Assembly: GCA_018971775.1 (NCBI GenBank)
Contig: JAGXAB010000027.1
Span: 1 to 64,000, forward strand
From: Cyanobacteria bacterium REEB67
GTDB taxonomy: Bacteria; Cyanobacteriota; Vampirovibrionia; Obscuribacterales; Obscuribacteraceae
DNA length: 64,000 nt
Direction: 5' to 3'
Positions 45,525 through 53,490 of the stretch are shown here, piece by piece. The position numbers and the translations under genes are program-made. Under the pieces are notes generated by a model, which worked only from the letters and a program-made list of their open reading frames with translations, was not told the DNA's origin and ran no database searches. Position 1 is the first letter of the stretch. Each line of letters starts with the position of its first letter.

Positions 45525-45848
45525 TCAACCAAGCAACCTGGTGATCAACGAGAAATAAGATTCGAGATCGTCGCGCGATATGCCCTCGGCCGGAGTGCCG
45601 CCGCCCTCATTAACCATCTCGGCGATGTTTTCCTGATTATTGAGCAAAAATGTGATGAAAGACTTTTCTCTGCTCTTGATTGGCAACTCAAGCGCGGCGA
45701 CGAGTTCTTCTCTTTCTAAAAAGCCGTTGCCGTTCTTATCAAGATGGTCGAAAGCCAGATAAGCGTAATCGCGAATCGCTTTGATATCAGGCTCGGCGGT
45801 CTGGTCTTCCTCGGTCAACCAGTGTCTCTCAAAATCCTGCTGGGTCAT
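45525..45848 (-). CDS. EF-hand calcium-binding protein
   Basis: A 107-residue acidic protein with one clear EF-hand loop, DKNGNGFLEREE, at about residues 37-48, with Ca2+ ligands D, N, N and E in the expected positions. A second, weaker acidic region lies near the end (ISRDDLESYF). GAGGAAAAAC precedes the ATG. No signal peptide is present. It could be a calcium sensor or buffer. The gene stands alone between the GNAT-like gene and the small secreted peptide. Confidence 0.87.
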   Translation of the reverse strand: MTQQDFERHWLTEEDQTAEPDIKAIRDYAYLAFDHLDKNGNGFLEREELVAALELPIKSREKSFITFLLNNQENIAEMVNEGGGTPAEGISRDDLESYFSLITRLLG

Positions 45849-46007
45849 TGTTTTTCCTCAAGGCTGTAAGTCCTCAATGCCCGCCTGCCAAACACTTAAA
45901 ACCAGGCCTGAGTCGGCGCTGCCGACCGCCTGTCCGGTCAAGGGATTAAAAAAGTCTGCAAGCGGGTATGGAATCAGGGAAGGGCAAAGCACAAACAGTG
46001 GTGTTTT

Positions 46008-46145
46008 ATGGAAGAGAAACCTCTAAACAAGGTCTGGCTGGCCGTCATCGTCGGCCTCTTGATAGCGACTTCGCCAACATGGGCGACCGGCGAGCATAAA
46101 AAATCTAACTATGATGCCCCCTGGATCTATCCGGGCAATTCCTGA
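46008..46145 (+). CDS. Small secreted peptide, 45 residues
   Basis: A short frame that begins MEEKPLNKVWLAVIVG and continues LLIATSPTWATGEHKK, a plausible signal peptide (positive start, hydrophobic core, cleavage after TWA), followed by a mature tail of about 20 residues ending DAPWIYPGNS. No strong ribosome site is seen. It ends 20 bp before the convergent pit gene. If made, it would be an exported peptide or small membrane protein of unknown role. Chance is possible in so short a frame. Confidence 0.45.
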   Translation: MEEKPLNKVWLAVIVGLLIATSPTWATGEHKKSNYDAPWIYPGNS

Positions 46146-46164
46146 TTGACTAACCACAATCTGC

Positions 46165-47205
46165 TCAGAGCAAATTGAGCAGGGGCGCAAAGATTTTATA
46201 GATTAAAAAGGCTGTGAAGCCGGCACTGGGTATAGTCAAAAACCAGGCCATGAGCATGTCTTTAGCGACGAGCCAGTGCACGCCTTTGCGTCTCTGAGCA
46301 TAGCCCACGCCCATCACGGTCGAGGCAATCACCTGCGATGCCGACACCGGTCCGCCGATTGCCGAGCCGGTCACCACAACCACCGCCGAGGCAAATTCGG
46401 TGACGAAACCATGGACCGGTCTCTGCCTGTATATACCGTCGCCGACACGTTTGACCAGGCCCGGAGCCATCGCCACCACTCCCAGTACCATAAATATGCC
46501 CACAGTCAATCGCACCCACAGCGGTATTTCGCCGGCCGGCAAACCGTGAGCGAAAGTCTCGCTAGACAAAGCCATGACGATCAGCCCCATCACTTTTTGA
46601 GTATCGTTGGCGCCGTGGCCGAAAGCCAGCAGGGGCAAGACAAGCCACTGCATGCGCTTCAAAGTCTGGCTAAAATGGCTGGTGGCACGGGCAAAAATAA
46701 TTCGCACTGCATGCAGCGTCACAAAACCGGCTAGAAATCCGAGCAGAGGCGATATAAAAAGTGCGGCAATAACCTTGCAGACACCGGTTGGATGGATGAG
46801 CCAGCCGAAATCACCGAAGACGACATATTTGAAATTGCCGGTGGAAGCGAAGATAGCACCGATCAAACCGCCGACAAGGGCGTGGGTCGAGCTCGAGGGG
46901 ACGCGCAGCAGACGGGTGACGAAATTCCAGATGATTGCACCACTCAAAGCGCATACGATCACGATCAAAAAGGTACCGTCACGCGGGTAATCGGTGATTT
47001 GCGATATGGAAGAAGCGACTCTGGAGCCCCCGAAGAGAGCGCCGCAAAACTCGAAGCTGGCAGTGATCACGACCGCCATCACTTTGGTCATACTGCGACA
47101 GGCAATCGGGCTCGCCGCCACCGAGCTGCCGTCCTGGAAGCCGTTGGTATAGGCAAACAAACAGCCGAGCAAGAGGGTGATGCCAAATAATAGATAAGCC
47201 TGCAT
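46165..47205 (-). CDS. pit: Low-affinity inorganic phosphate transporter (PiT family)
   Basis: A 346-residue membrane symporter with about ten helices. Duplicated PiT signatures: TNGFQDGSSVAASPIA in the first half and GHGANDTQKVMGL in the second, plus VPSSSTHALVGGLIGA and GPVSASQVIASTVMGVG. It takes up phosphate with H+ or metal-phosphate. The ATG at 47205 overlaps the stop of the upstream DUF47 gene (TGATG); a TTG one codon earlier is possible. DUF47 plus pit is a common pair, DUF47 being a PhoU-like regulator. Confidence 0.93.
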   Translation of the reverse strand: MQAYLLFGITLLLGCLFAYTNGFQDGSSVAASPIACRSMTKVMAVVITASFEFCGALFGGSRVASSISQITDYPRDGTFLIVIVCALSGAIIWNFVTRLLRVPSSSTHALVGGLIGAIFASTGNFKYVVFGDFGWLIHPTGVCKVIAALFISPLLGFLAGFVTLHAVRIIFARATSHFSQTLKRMQWLVLPLLAFGHGANDTQKVMGLIVMALSSETFAHGLPAGEIPLWVRLTVGIFMVLGVVAMAPGLVKRVGDGIYRQRPVHGFVTEFASAVVVVTGSAIGGPVSASQVIASTVMGVGYAQRRKGVHWLVAKDMLMAWFLTIPSAGFTAFLIYKIFAPLLNLL

Positions 47206-47903
47206 CAACTGATCTTAACGATTACGTGGGATAGTTTTTCGGCGACGACGTCGATGCAGGAGGCCATACGATCCATCGTGTGATAGACCTCGACCGTACG
47301 CAGGATCGTCTTGAAGTCGTTTAGATTGAACAACTCTCGCATGCCCAGCCGATAGACTTTAGCAAAGCGATTTTCGCATTTACGGGCGAGAAAGGCCTGA
47401 TTAGCCGCTTCATTCAGGTTGCGATTGAGATTGAAAAAAGCATTGTACAAACAACGAGTGCCTTCGGTGAGCGTGCGAGCCATCTCATCCAGCGTTTCAT
47501 CACGAGGACAATAATTGAGCGCTTCGATTTCGCGGGCCGTCGTTTTGGCCGCATTGATCACTTCGTCAAGGCGTACCGAAAGGTCGTATATATCCTCGCG
47601 GTCAAAGGGCGTAACAAAGGAATCACGCAATTGCTTTTGCAGATGTAATTTTTGCTCGTCGGCCAGATGTTCGAAATCGCGCACAGCCTGGCAGCGCTCA
47701 TAGGCCCCGTTGGAGAGCCAGGTCTCCAGTGCCTCGATACCTTTGAGCGTCGTTTCGGCCTGGGTGACCAGCAAGGCATAAAAATCGACCTTGGGCTTAG
47801 GTTCAAACATTTTGATCAATCGTGAGAGCGGACCGGGCGCGCGCGTCACAACGGGCGCCGCCGCTGTCGTATTGTTACTCGAATCACTCTCTCGATCTGG
47901 CAA
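47205..47903 (-). CDS. DUF47/PhoU-like phosphate transport regulator
   Basis: A 232-residue cytoplasmic helical protein of the DUF47 (PhoU_div) family that accompanies PiT transporters and is thought to control them. Typical helices include FYALLVTQAETTLKGIEAL, FEHLADEQKLHLQKQLRDSF (read in parts), TPFDREDIYDLSVRLDEVI, and the C-terminal TVEVYHTMDRMASCIDVVAE. Acidic DE residues are those that bind metal in PhoU proteins. The start is TTG 47903, 37 bp after the preceding gene of the operon. Confidence 0.9.
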   Translation of the reverse strand: MPDRESDSSNNTTAAAPVVTRAPGPLSRLIKMFEPKPKVDFYALLVTQAETTLKGIEALETWLSNGAYERCQAVRDFEHLADEQKLHLQKQLRDSFVTPFDREDIYDLSVRLDEVINAAKTTAREIEALNYCPRDETLDEMARTLTEGTRCLYNAFFNLNRNLNEAANQAFLARKCENRFAKVYRLGMRELFNLNDFKTILRTVEVYHTMDRMASCIDVVAEKLSHVIVKIS

Positions 47904-47940
47904 AGTCTAGACCGTCCTGCTGCGCATTGATCATGGAGGC

Positions 47941-48930
47941 TTATAGCGACTGGAGAGAATTTTTCAATTCATTCAAAAAACGATCCGCATCAATGGCGCT
48001 CGTTTCTGCACCGACCAGCTTAAGCCGGCTAATTATCTCATCGTTACCATTGAATTGCCAATGCGCCGCGCCCTTCTCAAGTGCACTGAGCTGAGCGGCC
48101 AGATCGCTCAAGTCGATACGTCTTATGAGGGGACGAGAGACATAGTCGACCCAGGTCTCGTAGCGATAATAAAGCTCGTATCGCCGGCCTTTGACCAGTA
48201 GTATCTTCATGCGCTCGGTGCGGTTGTGCACGGCCATAGGATGGATGATATTGCTCACCCAACTCGGGCCAAGCACCCGAGCCGCGTGCGGATAATCATC
48301 ACGTTTGACAGTTACGATCGCCAGATCGAGATCGGTACATTCCTCGATCGTGACGACACCTTCGTCTAGGGCAGCTTCACTCAAAGTGAGGAAGTGGTCC
48401 TCTTCTTCCCAGTAGCGCTTGAGGTTGTCTATCTTTTCGATAACATTCGGTAAGCGCACGAGAAGCTCTTCATAGAGGATGGCAGTCACTTCCGGATAGG
48501 GCCTGGCGAAAACCGACTGGTTGAGCGGTGATAGCTCTGGTGTAGCCCAGGCGGAAAGGACAAAGGAGATACGCGCTGCATTTCTCTGGCGAAAAATACC
48601 AAAGTCTCCGGCCGCGGCGACGTCGATCAAAATTTCCTTGTAATCGCTAGCCAGCTTTGGATAAAGCAGTGAAAACAGAGATACCAGGCCGTCTTCATCA
48701 AAATGATTATTAGATGCTGCTTGGCAGGGCAAACCGCCAAAAATCGCCTTGGTGGGATCGCCGTCTTCGAGAAAATTGAAAACAATCTCGGCGGAGAGAT
48801 CGGCACGATACTTTGCCGGCGTACCACTGTCTGGCCAATGAGAAAGCGCGAGAACGGTCGCGTCATTACAGCGACCATCAACGATCACATTGGGTGTCCT
48901 TCCTAGTTTATGGTAGGGCACGTAGCGCAC
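47941..48930 (-). CDS. Conserved protein of unknown function heading the DUF47-pit operon
   Basis: A 329-residue protein, possibly the family called DUF6687 (not certain). The N-terminal part has NVIVDGRCNDATVLALSHWP, then NNHFDEDGLVSLFSLLYP, which resembles the Asp/His-rich core of DHH-type phosphoesterases, followed by ILIDVAAAGDFG. The remainder includes RYELYYRYETWVDYVSR. No membrane helix or signal peptide. Start is GTG 48930. It is the first gene of the operon with the DUF47 regulator and the phosphate transporter. That position and the DHH-like motif raise the idea of a phosphoesterase or polyphosphate link, which is only a hypothesis. Confidence 0.75.
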   Translation of the reverse strand: MRYVPYHKLGRTPNVIVDGRCNDATVLALSHWPDSGTPAKYRADLSAEIVFNFLEDGDPTKAIFGGLPCQAASNNHFDEDGLVSLFSLLYPKLASDYKEILIDVAAAGDFGIFRQRNAARISFVLSAWATPELSPLNQSVFARPYPEVTAILYEELLVRLPNVIEKIDNLKRYWEEEDHFLTLSEAALDEGVVTIEECTDLDLAIVTVKRDDYPHAARVLGPSWVSNIIHPMAVHNRTERMKILLVKGRRYELYYRYETWVDYVSRPLIRRIDLSDLAAQLSALEKGAAHWQFNGNDEIISRLKLVGAETSAIDADRFLNELKNSLQSL

Positions 48931-49063
48931 GCGAAAGACACCCCGGTCCGAAAACCGACCTAATTTTTCATACTAAAAAGCCTGACTGATTACCAGCTTA
49001 TCAAAGAGAAGGCTCGCCCGGAGGGGCGGAAAATTAGATCCAGCATTAGATTTGGGTTTTTAT

Positions 49064-50428
49064 CTATTTGGAGCTTCCGAACAACGATTTATATATCCAT
49101 TCTCGCAAAGACCAGGCCCAATCGCTATGACCTTTCTCCAGTTTTTCCTCGAGACTGCTCTGCGAACCCTCTATGCGCGGATTATAAGGCAAGATGGCAT
49201 GAGCATAACGATAATAGCTGAGCGCCTGACTGTAATCATGATCGTGCACCTCGGCGATGCGCCCCAGCATCCAGAGTGTCTCGGCTGACTTGGGATCGGC
49301 TTTTAGATACTGGAGCAGTTCCGATTTTGCCGCGGCCAAACGAGACTCGCGGAAGAAGATGCGGCCAAGGAAGAAGTGAAATGGCGGCAGAGGTAATTTT
49401 TTCTCCAGCTGGCAGCGCTGGTAAAAATCCTGCAAACCGGCGTCGACAAAGGAAGATGACAGATGACCGCAAATATTGGCCAGGGTGTTAGCGGTGGGCA
49501 ATTCCGAAACAGCGGCCTGAGCTTCTCCTTTCAAGTCATAGAGGGCGGGCAGAAGAGCCCTTTTGAAATCGCCGCTCCAGAAGAGAGCGCGCACATACAT
49601 CTGCGTCGACTCCGCGTTGTTTGGCGCCTGCGCGAAGAGCTTCTGCAGTGGTTCAACAGCCTGGGCATAATTGCCAACCGACATGAGAGCCTTACTCAGG
49701 GCGAGCAGACCGGGAGCATAATCGGGATTGTCCCGCAAATCTTCGCGAATCATCGCGATCGCCTTAAAGGGCTCCTGGGTGATGAGCAGGTCGCCGAGAT
49801 CACTGGCCAGACCTTTCACTCTAGCGCCGGAGTTATAAGCCCGGACAAGTACCTTGCCGGCCTGGGCGAAGTGTCGTTCTTCTTTGAGACGTTTGCCGAT
49901 CAGATAGAGGATTTCCGGATTGTTTGGAAAGCGCTGAATAGCACTGTTCAACAAAGTATTGGCCGCCTGGCCACCACCTTTGCCAAGCAAATTATGCAAG
50001 ATTTTGCAGATCGCTTCCGGGTCGCGTGGGCCATATTGATCGGCAAGCTTATATTGATCGACTGCTTCGTCGACCAGACCGAGAGCGTCATAAGCCTCGC
50101 CGAAAACAAGATGCACTCTGGCATTGGTCGGATTGCCTGCAGCCAGCTTGGCGAGACTTTGGAAATCGGCTTCGCTGAAGGTCTTCTTTTCGATCGCCGC
50201 TTCGTAACGCCTCAAATCACTCTCGGTAGAACTCCCGGCAGCGGACGAATTTACAACCGGTTTTGGCGCTGTTTCGGGAGCGGCAGCCAGGCTGAGCGGC
50301 CAGGAGCCTGCCATTAGAACTAAACTCAATGACAGCCCGGTGCCGAGGCGACGCGTCATCAGAGGTAAAAGAGACTCTGCCCCGGACAGCCTTCGACGGT
50401 AATTGGTTTTAGCAAGTGACATACGCAC
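49064..50428 (-). CDS. Secreted TPR-repeat protein
   Basis: A 454-residue protein with a signal region (LGTGLSLSLVLMAGSWPLSLAAA, about 28-50) and then about eight to nine TPR-like units, e.g. ARVHLVFGEAYDALGLVDEA, PEILYLIGKRLKEERHFAQA, PGLLALSKALMSVGNYAQAV and ETLWMLGRIAEVHDHDYSQA. The final stretch (WAWSLREWIYKSLFGSSK) is a C-terminal amphipathic segment. AAGGAAGG lies before the GTG at 50428. It is divergent from the TadE-like genes across a 255-bp gap. A scaffold in the periplasm or on the outer membrane is likely. Confidence 0.87.
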   Translation of the reverse strand: MRMSLAKTNYRRRLSGAESLLPLMTRRLGTGLSLSLVLMAGSWPLSLAAAPETAPKPVVNSSAAGSSTESDLRRYEAAIEKKTFSEADFQSLAKLAAGNPTNARVHLVFGEAYDALGLVDEAVDQYKLADQYGPRDPEAICKILHNLLGKGGGQAANTLLNSAIQRFPNNPEILYLIGKRLKEERHFAQAGKVLVRAYNSGARVKGLASDLGDLLITQEPFKAIAMIREDLRDNPDYAPGLLALSKALMSVGNYAQAVEPLQKLFAQAPNNAESTQMYVRALFWSGDFKRALLPALYDLKGEAQAAVSELPTANTLANICGHLSSSFVDAGLQDFYQRCQLEKKLPLPPFHFFLGRIFFRESRLAAAKSELLQYLKADPKSAETLWMLGRIAEVHDHDYSQALSYYRYAHAILPYNPRIEGSQSSLEEKLEKGHSDWAWSLREWIYKSLFGSSK

Positions 50429-50488
50429 GGGACCTTCCTTTATAAGCTTCTATGAGCTGCCACAATTTTACCCTGTTTGGGAGTCAGA

Positions 50489-50535
50489 TTAAATCTTCAG
50501 GAAAGCCTCTCAACAACCACCATTTCCTGATTTAA
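50489..50535. other. Hairpin in the divergent region between the TPR and TadE-like genes
   Basis: TTAAAT and CAGGAAA pair with TTTCCTG and ATTTAA, with a 3-nt bulge and a 23-nt loop. It lies about midway between the two divergent starts. It may be a leader structure or an operator. No T-tract follows. Confidence 0.4.
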
Positions 50536-50683
50536 AAGGATGAATGACCGGGAATAATGGTCTCAGGTGAACCTTGGTTGAACATCTCTGACTGGGGCAG
50601 CGATTGTACTCAATGTGCCGGATCCGAGTGTCGACTTACCAAATTATTTTCAAACCATTGTTTTCCAGTCAGGGGGTTGCGCG

Positions 50684-51166
50684 ATGAGACAGCGAAGGTC
50701 AGCAAGAGGGGGCTCCCAGATTGCCGAATTAGCTCCAGCTCTGCTTATTCTTTTCATTGTCGTTCTCTTTCCGATGCTCGACATCATGTATCTAGGCCTC
50801 GGCTATTGCTGCGGCTGGTACCTCAATCACATGTCTTCCCGCGCTTGCGCCACAGTGCAACCGACTGCCGCAGACTACGCTGCGGCCTGCGCCGCTATGA
50901 ACGCAAACTGGTCGGCGAGCTCACTGTCCGGTTTCACCGGCTCCACCGTCGTAAGCAACGCCGCCGATCCGCCCGTATTGCCTACCGGCCCTGCATCCAA
51001 TCAGACCAATGCCCTAGTCACCGTGCGCACTCAAGTACAAGTCCATCCATTTTTTACCCTCGCTTCGGTACCATTGATTAACTCGCTGCAAATTGATGGA
51101 CTGACCAGACCGATTACTTTCAAATATACCGACTCCGTGCCGATGGAAGAGACCGGCTCCAACTGA
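50684..51166 (+). CDS. TadE-like pseudopilin
   Basis: A 160-residue protein. A basic start (MRQRRSARGGSQ) is followed by IAELAPALLILFIVVLFPML, the Glu-preceded hydrophobic helix typical of TadE prepilin-like proteins. The rest is exported and unusual, with Cys pairs (YCCGWYLNHMSSRACATV, ACAAMNANW) and Ala/Thr/Ser/Pro-rich stretches. AGGGGG lies 8 nt before the ATG at 50684. A similar but distinct second gene follows 106 bp later. No Tad ATPase or secretin is present in the window. Confidence 0.78.
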   Translation: MRQRRSARGGSQIAELAPALLILFIVVLFPMLDIMYLGLGYCCGWYLNHMSSRACATVQPTAADYAAACAAMNANWSASSLSGFTGSTVVSNAADPPVLPTGPASNQTNALVTVRTQVQVHPFFTLASVPLINSLQIDGLTRPITFKYTDSVPMEETGSN

Positions 51167-51272
51167 CATGAGAAAATAGCCTTAAGGTTACTCATAGTGA
51201 AATCCGGGCGATAGCCAAATACTCGAAAAGAAGCAATTAGAGTAAGAAAATAAAAAATTGATGGAGGGGAAA

Positions 51273-51698
51273 ATGATTCGGCGCGTTGCAAATTTGAGAG
51301 CCAGAGGCAGCAGTCTCGTTGAAACAGTTTGCGGCTGCATCATCCTCGTGGCCATAGGACTTTTCCTGGTGGATGTGACGGCGGTGGTGATTTGCCAGAC
51401 GCAGAACGACTCCCTTGCCAAACACTGCGCAAGAGCGGCAGCTGCTCAGGACAACGTCAAGTCGGCCGGTTCGGCGCAAGCAGCCGTAAATGCGGTAATT
51501 GCAAAATTCCAGGCGGAAAACGGCAACTCCAAAGTTTGTATGTACAACACCAATTTTCTCAATTGGGATCAAGCTTCAGCCACCGCCACAGTGGTCACAA
51601 CCGTTACTTGCAACTTCCCTGTGCCGGTACCGTTCGGCCCGTCATACATGCAGTTCAAATCGGATGCTACCGAGCCGATCGTAGCCGTGCTTCCCTGA
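51273..51698 (+). CDS. Second TadE/pseudopilin-like protein
   Basis: A 141-residue protein with a short basic leader (MIRRVANLRARGSSLVE), then TVCGCIILVAIGLFLVDVTAVV, a hydrophobic pilin-like helix preceded by Glu as in TadE. The exported part has Cys-rich segments and Ala-rich helical repeats (AKHCARAAAAQDN, AQAAVNAVIAKFQAE). GGAGGGG lies just before ATG 51273. It follows the first TadE-like gene by 106 bp and is probably co-transcribed. Together they look like minor pilins. Confidence 0.75.
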   Translation: MIRRVANLRARGSSLVETVCGCIILVAIGLFLVDVTAVVICQTQNDSLAKHCARAAAAQDNVKSAGSAQAAVNAVIAKFQAENGNSKVCMYNTNFLNWDQASATATVVTTVTCNFPVPVPFGPSYMQFKSDATEPIVAVLP

Positions 51699-51744
51699 TT
51701 TTAGCCGGCTCGATTATCTAACTCTTCGCTACCTACTGCTACTA

Positions 51745-52260
51745 CTAGTCATGCTTAAACATGTAAGTGGGCACAAGCAGCTCTGGAATGGAATCGACAG
51801 GCTTTTCGATCAGATCGGATAGTTCGACGATTTTGTTCGGATCAGCCTTGGTGGCGACGTCTCGCATCTTATCGATAGTCACCACCGCGGGCGAAAATAT
51901 GACAGCGCCGCCGTAGGGTTTGCGCAGGGCAATCTCGCATTTTTCCACTCCGGGAGTAGCTCTCAGGGCCGCTCTGACCTTGAGGATACAACTCGGGCAG
52001 CTGGCATGGGTGAGGACAAAATCGAGACGATGCAAGCCCTTTGCCGCAGGCTTAGCTGCTGCTTTGCTCGAGGAAGAAGAAGAAGAAGAAGAAGAAGAAG
52101 AAGAAGAACCCTTTGCCTTGTCCCCACTCTCGCTCGCCGCCGCGGCGACAAGCTCAGCCCCCGCCGCAAATGCACTAGTGGTCACGGCCAATATCAGCAA
52201 AGGCATTTTCAGCCGCGCTGCCAGATTGGCTGGGACTTTAACCAGGAACCGCTTGAACAT
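51745..52260 (-). CDS. Secreted HMA-like metal-binding protein with a poly-Ser linker
   Basis: A 171-residue protein: a signal peptide (MPLLILAVTTSAFAAGAELVAA), a Ser-rich linker with about 14 consecutive serines, and a C-terminal ferredoxin-like HMA domain. The metal site is SCPSC in HASCPSCILKVRAALRATPG, in place of the classical GMTCxxC. The domain continues with CEIALRKPYGGAVI. It may bind copper or a related metal in the periplasm. GGAGG lies before the ATG. The poly-Ser comes from a GAA/TTC microsatellite. Confidence 0.78.
   Translation of the reverse strand: MFKRFLVKVPANLAARLKMPLLILAVTTSAFAAGAELVAAAASESGDKAKGSSSSSSSSSSSSSSKAAAKPAAKGLHRLDFVLTHASCPSCILKVRAALRATPGVEKCEIALRKPYGGAVIFSPAVVTIDKMRDVATKADPNKIVELSDLIEKPVDSIPELLVPTYMFKHD
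52073..52108. repeat. GAA trinucleotide microsatellite
   Basis: Twelve uninterrupted GAA units on the + strand. They encode the poly-Ser linker of the leftward HMA protein. Because the unit is three bases, gain or loss would change linker length and not frame. Confidence 0.9.
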
Positions 52261-52318
52261 CGATACCTCCAGAAAAAGAGAACGCGCCGATCACCTAAAC
52301 ATACTTTATCCCAATCGG

Positions 52319-53419
52319 CTAAAATTTGTCAGCCAGGACCCGGTCGATTGCTTCGCCGAAAGGCGGTCGCAGCACGCCTCTTTCGGTGATGATGGCGCTG
52401 ATCAAGGTGGCCGGAGTGACATCAAAGGCGGGATTGTATGAGGAGGCACCAGGGACGGTGATGGACTGCCCGGCTAACTGCAACACTTCAGCTGGGTCGC
52501 GCTCCTCGATTGGTATCACCGTGCCGTCGGCGATCGCCGGATCAAAGGTAGAAATGGGCGCAGCCACATAAAACGGCACTTTATGATAATCGGCCAGGAC
52601 AGCCAGATTGTATGTGCCGATTTTGTTTGCCGTGTCGCCGTTGCGGGCGATACGATCGGCACCGACAATGACACAATCGATTTTCTTGTGGACCATAACA
52701 TGCCCTGACATATTGTCGCAAATCAGAGTAGCAGGTATTTTATCGGCACTGAGCTCATACATCGTCAAGGAAGCACCCTGATTGCGAGGCCTTGTCTCAT
52801 CGACAAAAACAGCGACATTCTTGCCGGCAAATTGCGCCGATCGAATCACACCAAGAGCCGTCCCCCAGCCGCAGGTGGCGAGCGAGCCGGCATTGCAGTG
52901 AGTGATGATGCGGAAATCCTGCCCGATCAGCTCGTTGCCGAAATCTCCAATCGCTTTGTTATTGTCGATATGCTCTTGCAAAATGAGAGCGGCATCGACA
53001 AGAGCAGCCTGAGCCGCCACCGCCGGCGATGCCTGATGCTTCTCAAGCACGGTCATAATGCGCTCGACGCCCCAGCGTAAGTTAACCGCCGTTGGCCTGG
53101 TCGCTTTGAGGATCGCCGCCGCCTCAAGCAGACGTCGGTGAAATGGCTCGAAGCCAAGCTCCGGCCCGCTTCGAGCCAGCCTGGACGCTTCAAAAGCAAG
53201 GCCATAGGCTGCGCAAACGCCGATTGAAGGAGCGCCGCGGACGACCATGTCTTTGATTGCATGGCACATGTCTACAAATGCGCTGGCATCGAAATATTCG
53301 AGCTTGTGCGGCAGCAGGCGCTGATCGACAAGCAAAATTTTGCCCTCCACGATTTGAAGCGGCAAAAGACCAATATTGCCTACTTCTCTGTCAGCGGATG
53401 GTGCATGTGATTGCGTCAT
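52319..53419 (-). CDS. mtnA: S-methyl-5-thioribose-1-phosphate isomerase
   Basis: A 366-residue enzyme of methionine salvage, turning methylthioribose-1-phosphate into methylthioribulose-1-phosphate. It has MVVRGAPSIGVCAAYG near the N-terminus, the catalytic Cys block ITHCNAGSLATCGWGTALG, VDETRPRNQGA, the catalytic Asp block VIVGADRIARNGDTANKIG, and FDVTPATLISAIITE. It belongs to the eIF2B-like fold. GAGG precedes ATG 53419 by 6 nt. Other salvage genes are not adjacent, so it may act alone or with genes elsewhere. Confidence 0.94.
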   Translation of the reverse strand: MTQSHAPSADREVGNIGLLPLQIVEGKILLVDQRLLPHKLEYFDASAFVDMCHAIKDMVVRGAPSIGVCAAYGLAFEASRLARSGPELGFEPFHRRLLEAAAILKATRPTAVNLRWGVERIMTVLEKHQASPAVAAQAALVDAALILQEHIDNNKAIGDFGNELIGQDFRIITHCNAGSLATCGWGTALGVIRSAQFAGKNVAVFVDETRPRNQGASLTMYELSADKIPATLICDNMSGHVMVHKKIDCVIVGADRIARNGDTANKIGTYNLAVLADYHKVPFYVAAPISTFDPAIADGTVIPIEERDPAEVLQLAGQSITVPGASSYNPAFDVTPATLISAIITERGVLRPPFGEAIDRVLADKF

Positions 53420-53490
53420 TAAAGCCTCTCGTGTGACAATGCAAAAATAGCAGAAAAATCCTTGTTGAAATCCTTATATAAGGTCCCAAA

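Noticed and set aside
45514-45527. Hairpin TGAGC-CGAA-GCTCA between the GNAT-like and EF-hand genes as a terminator
   Set aside because: The stem is only 5 bp and no T-run follows on either side.
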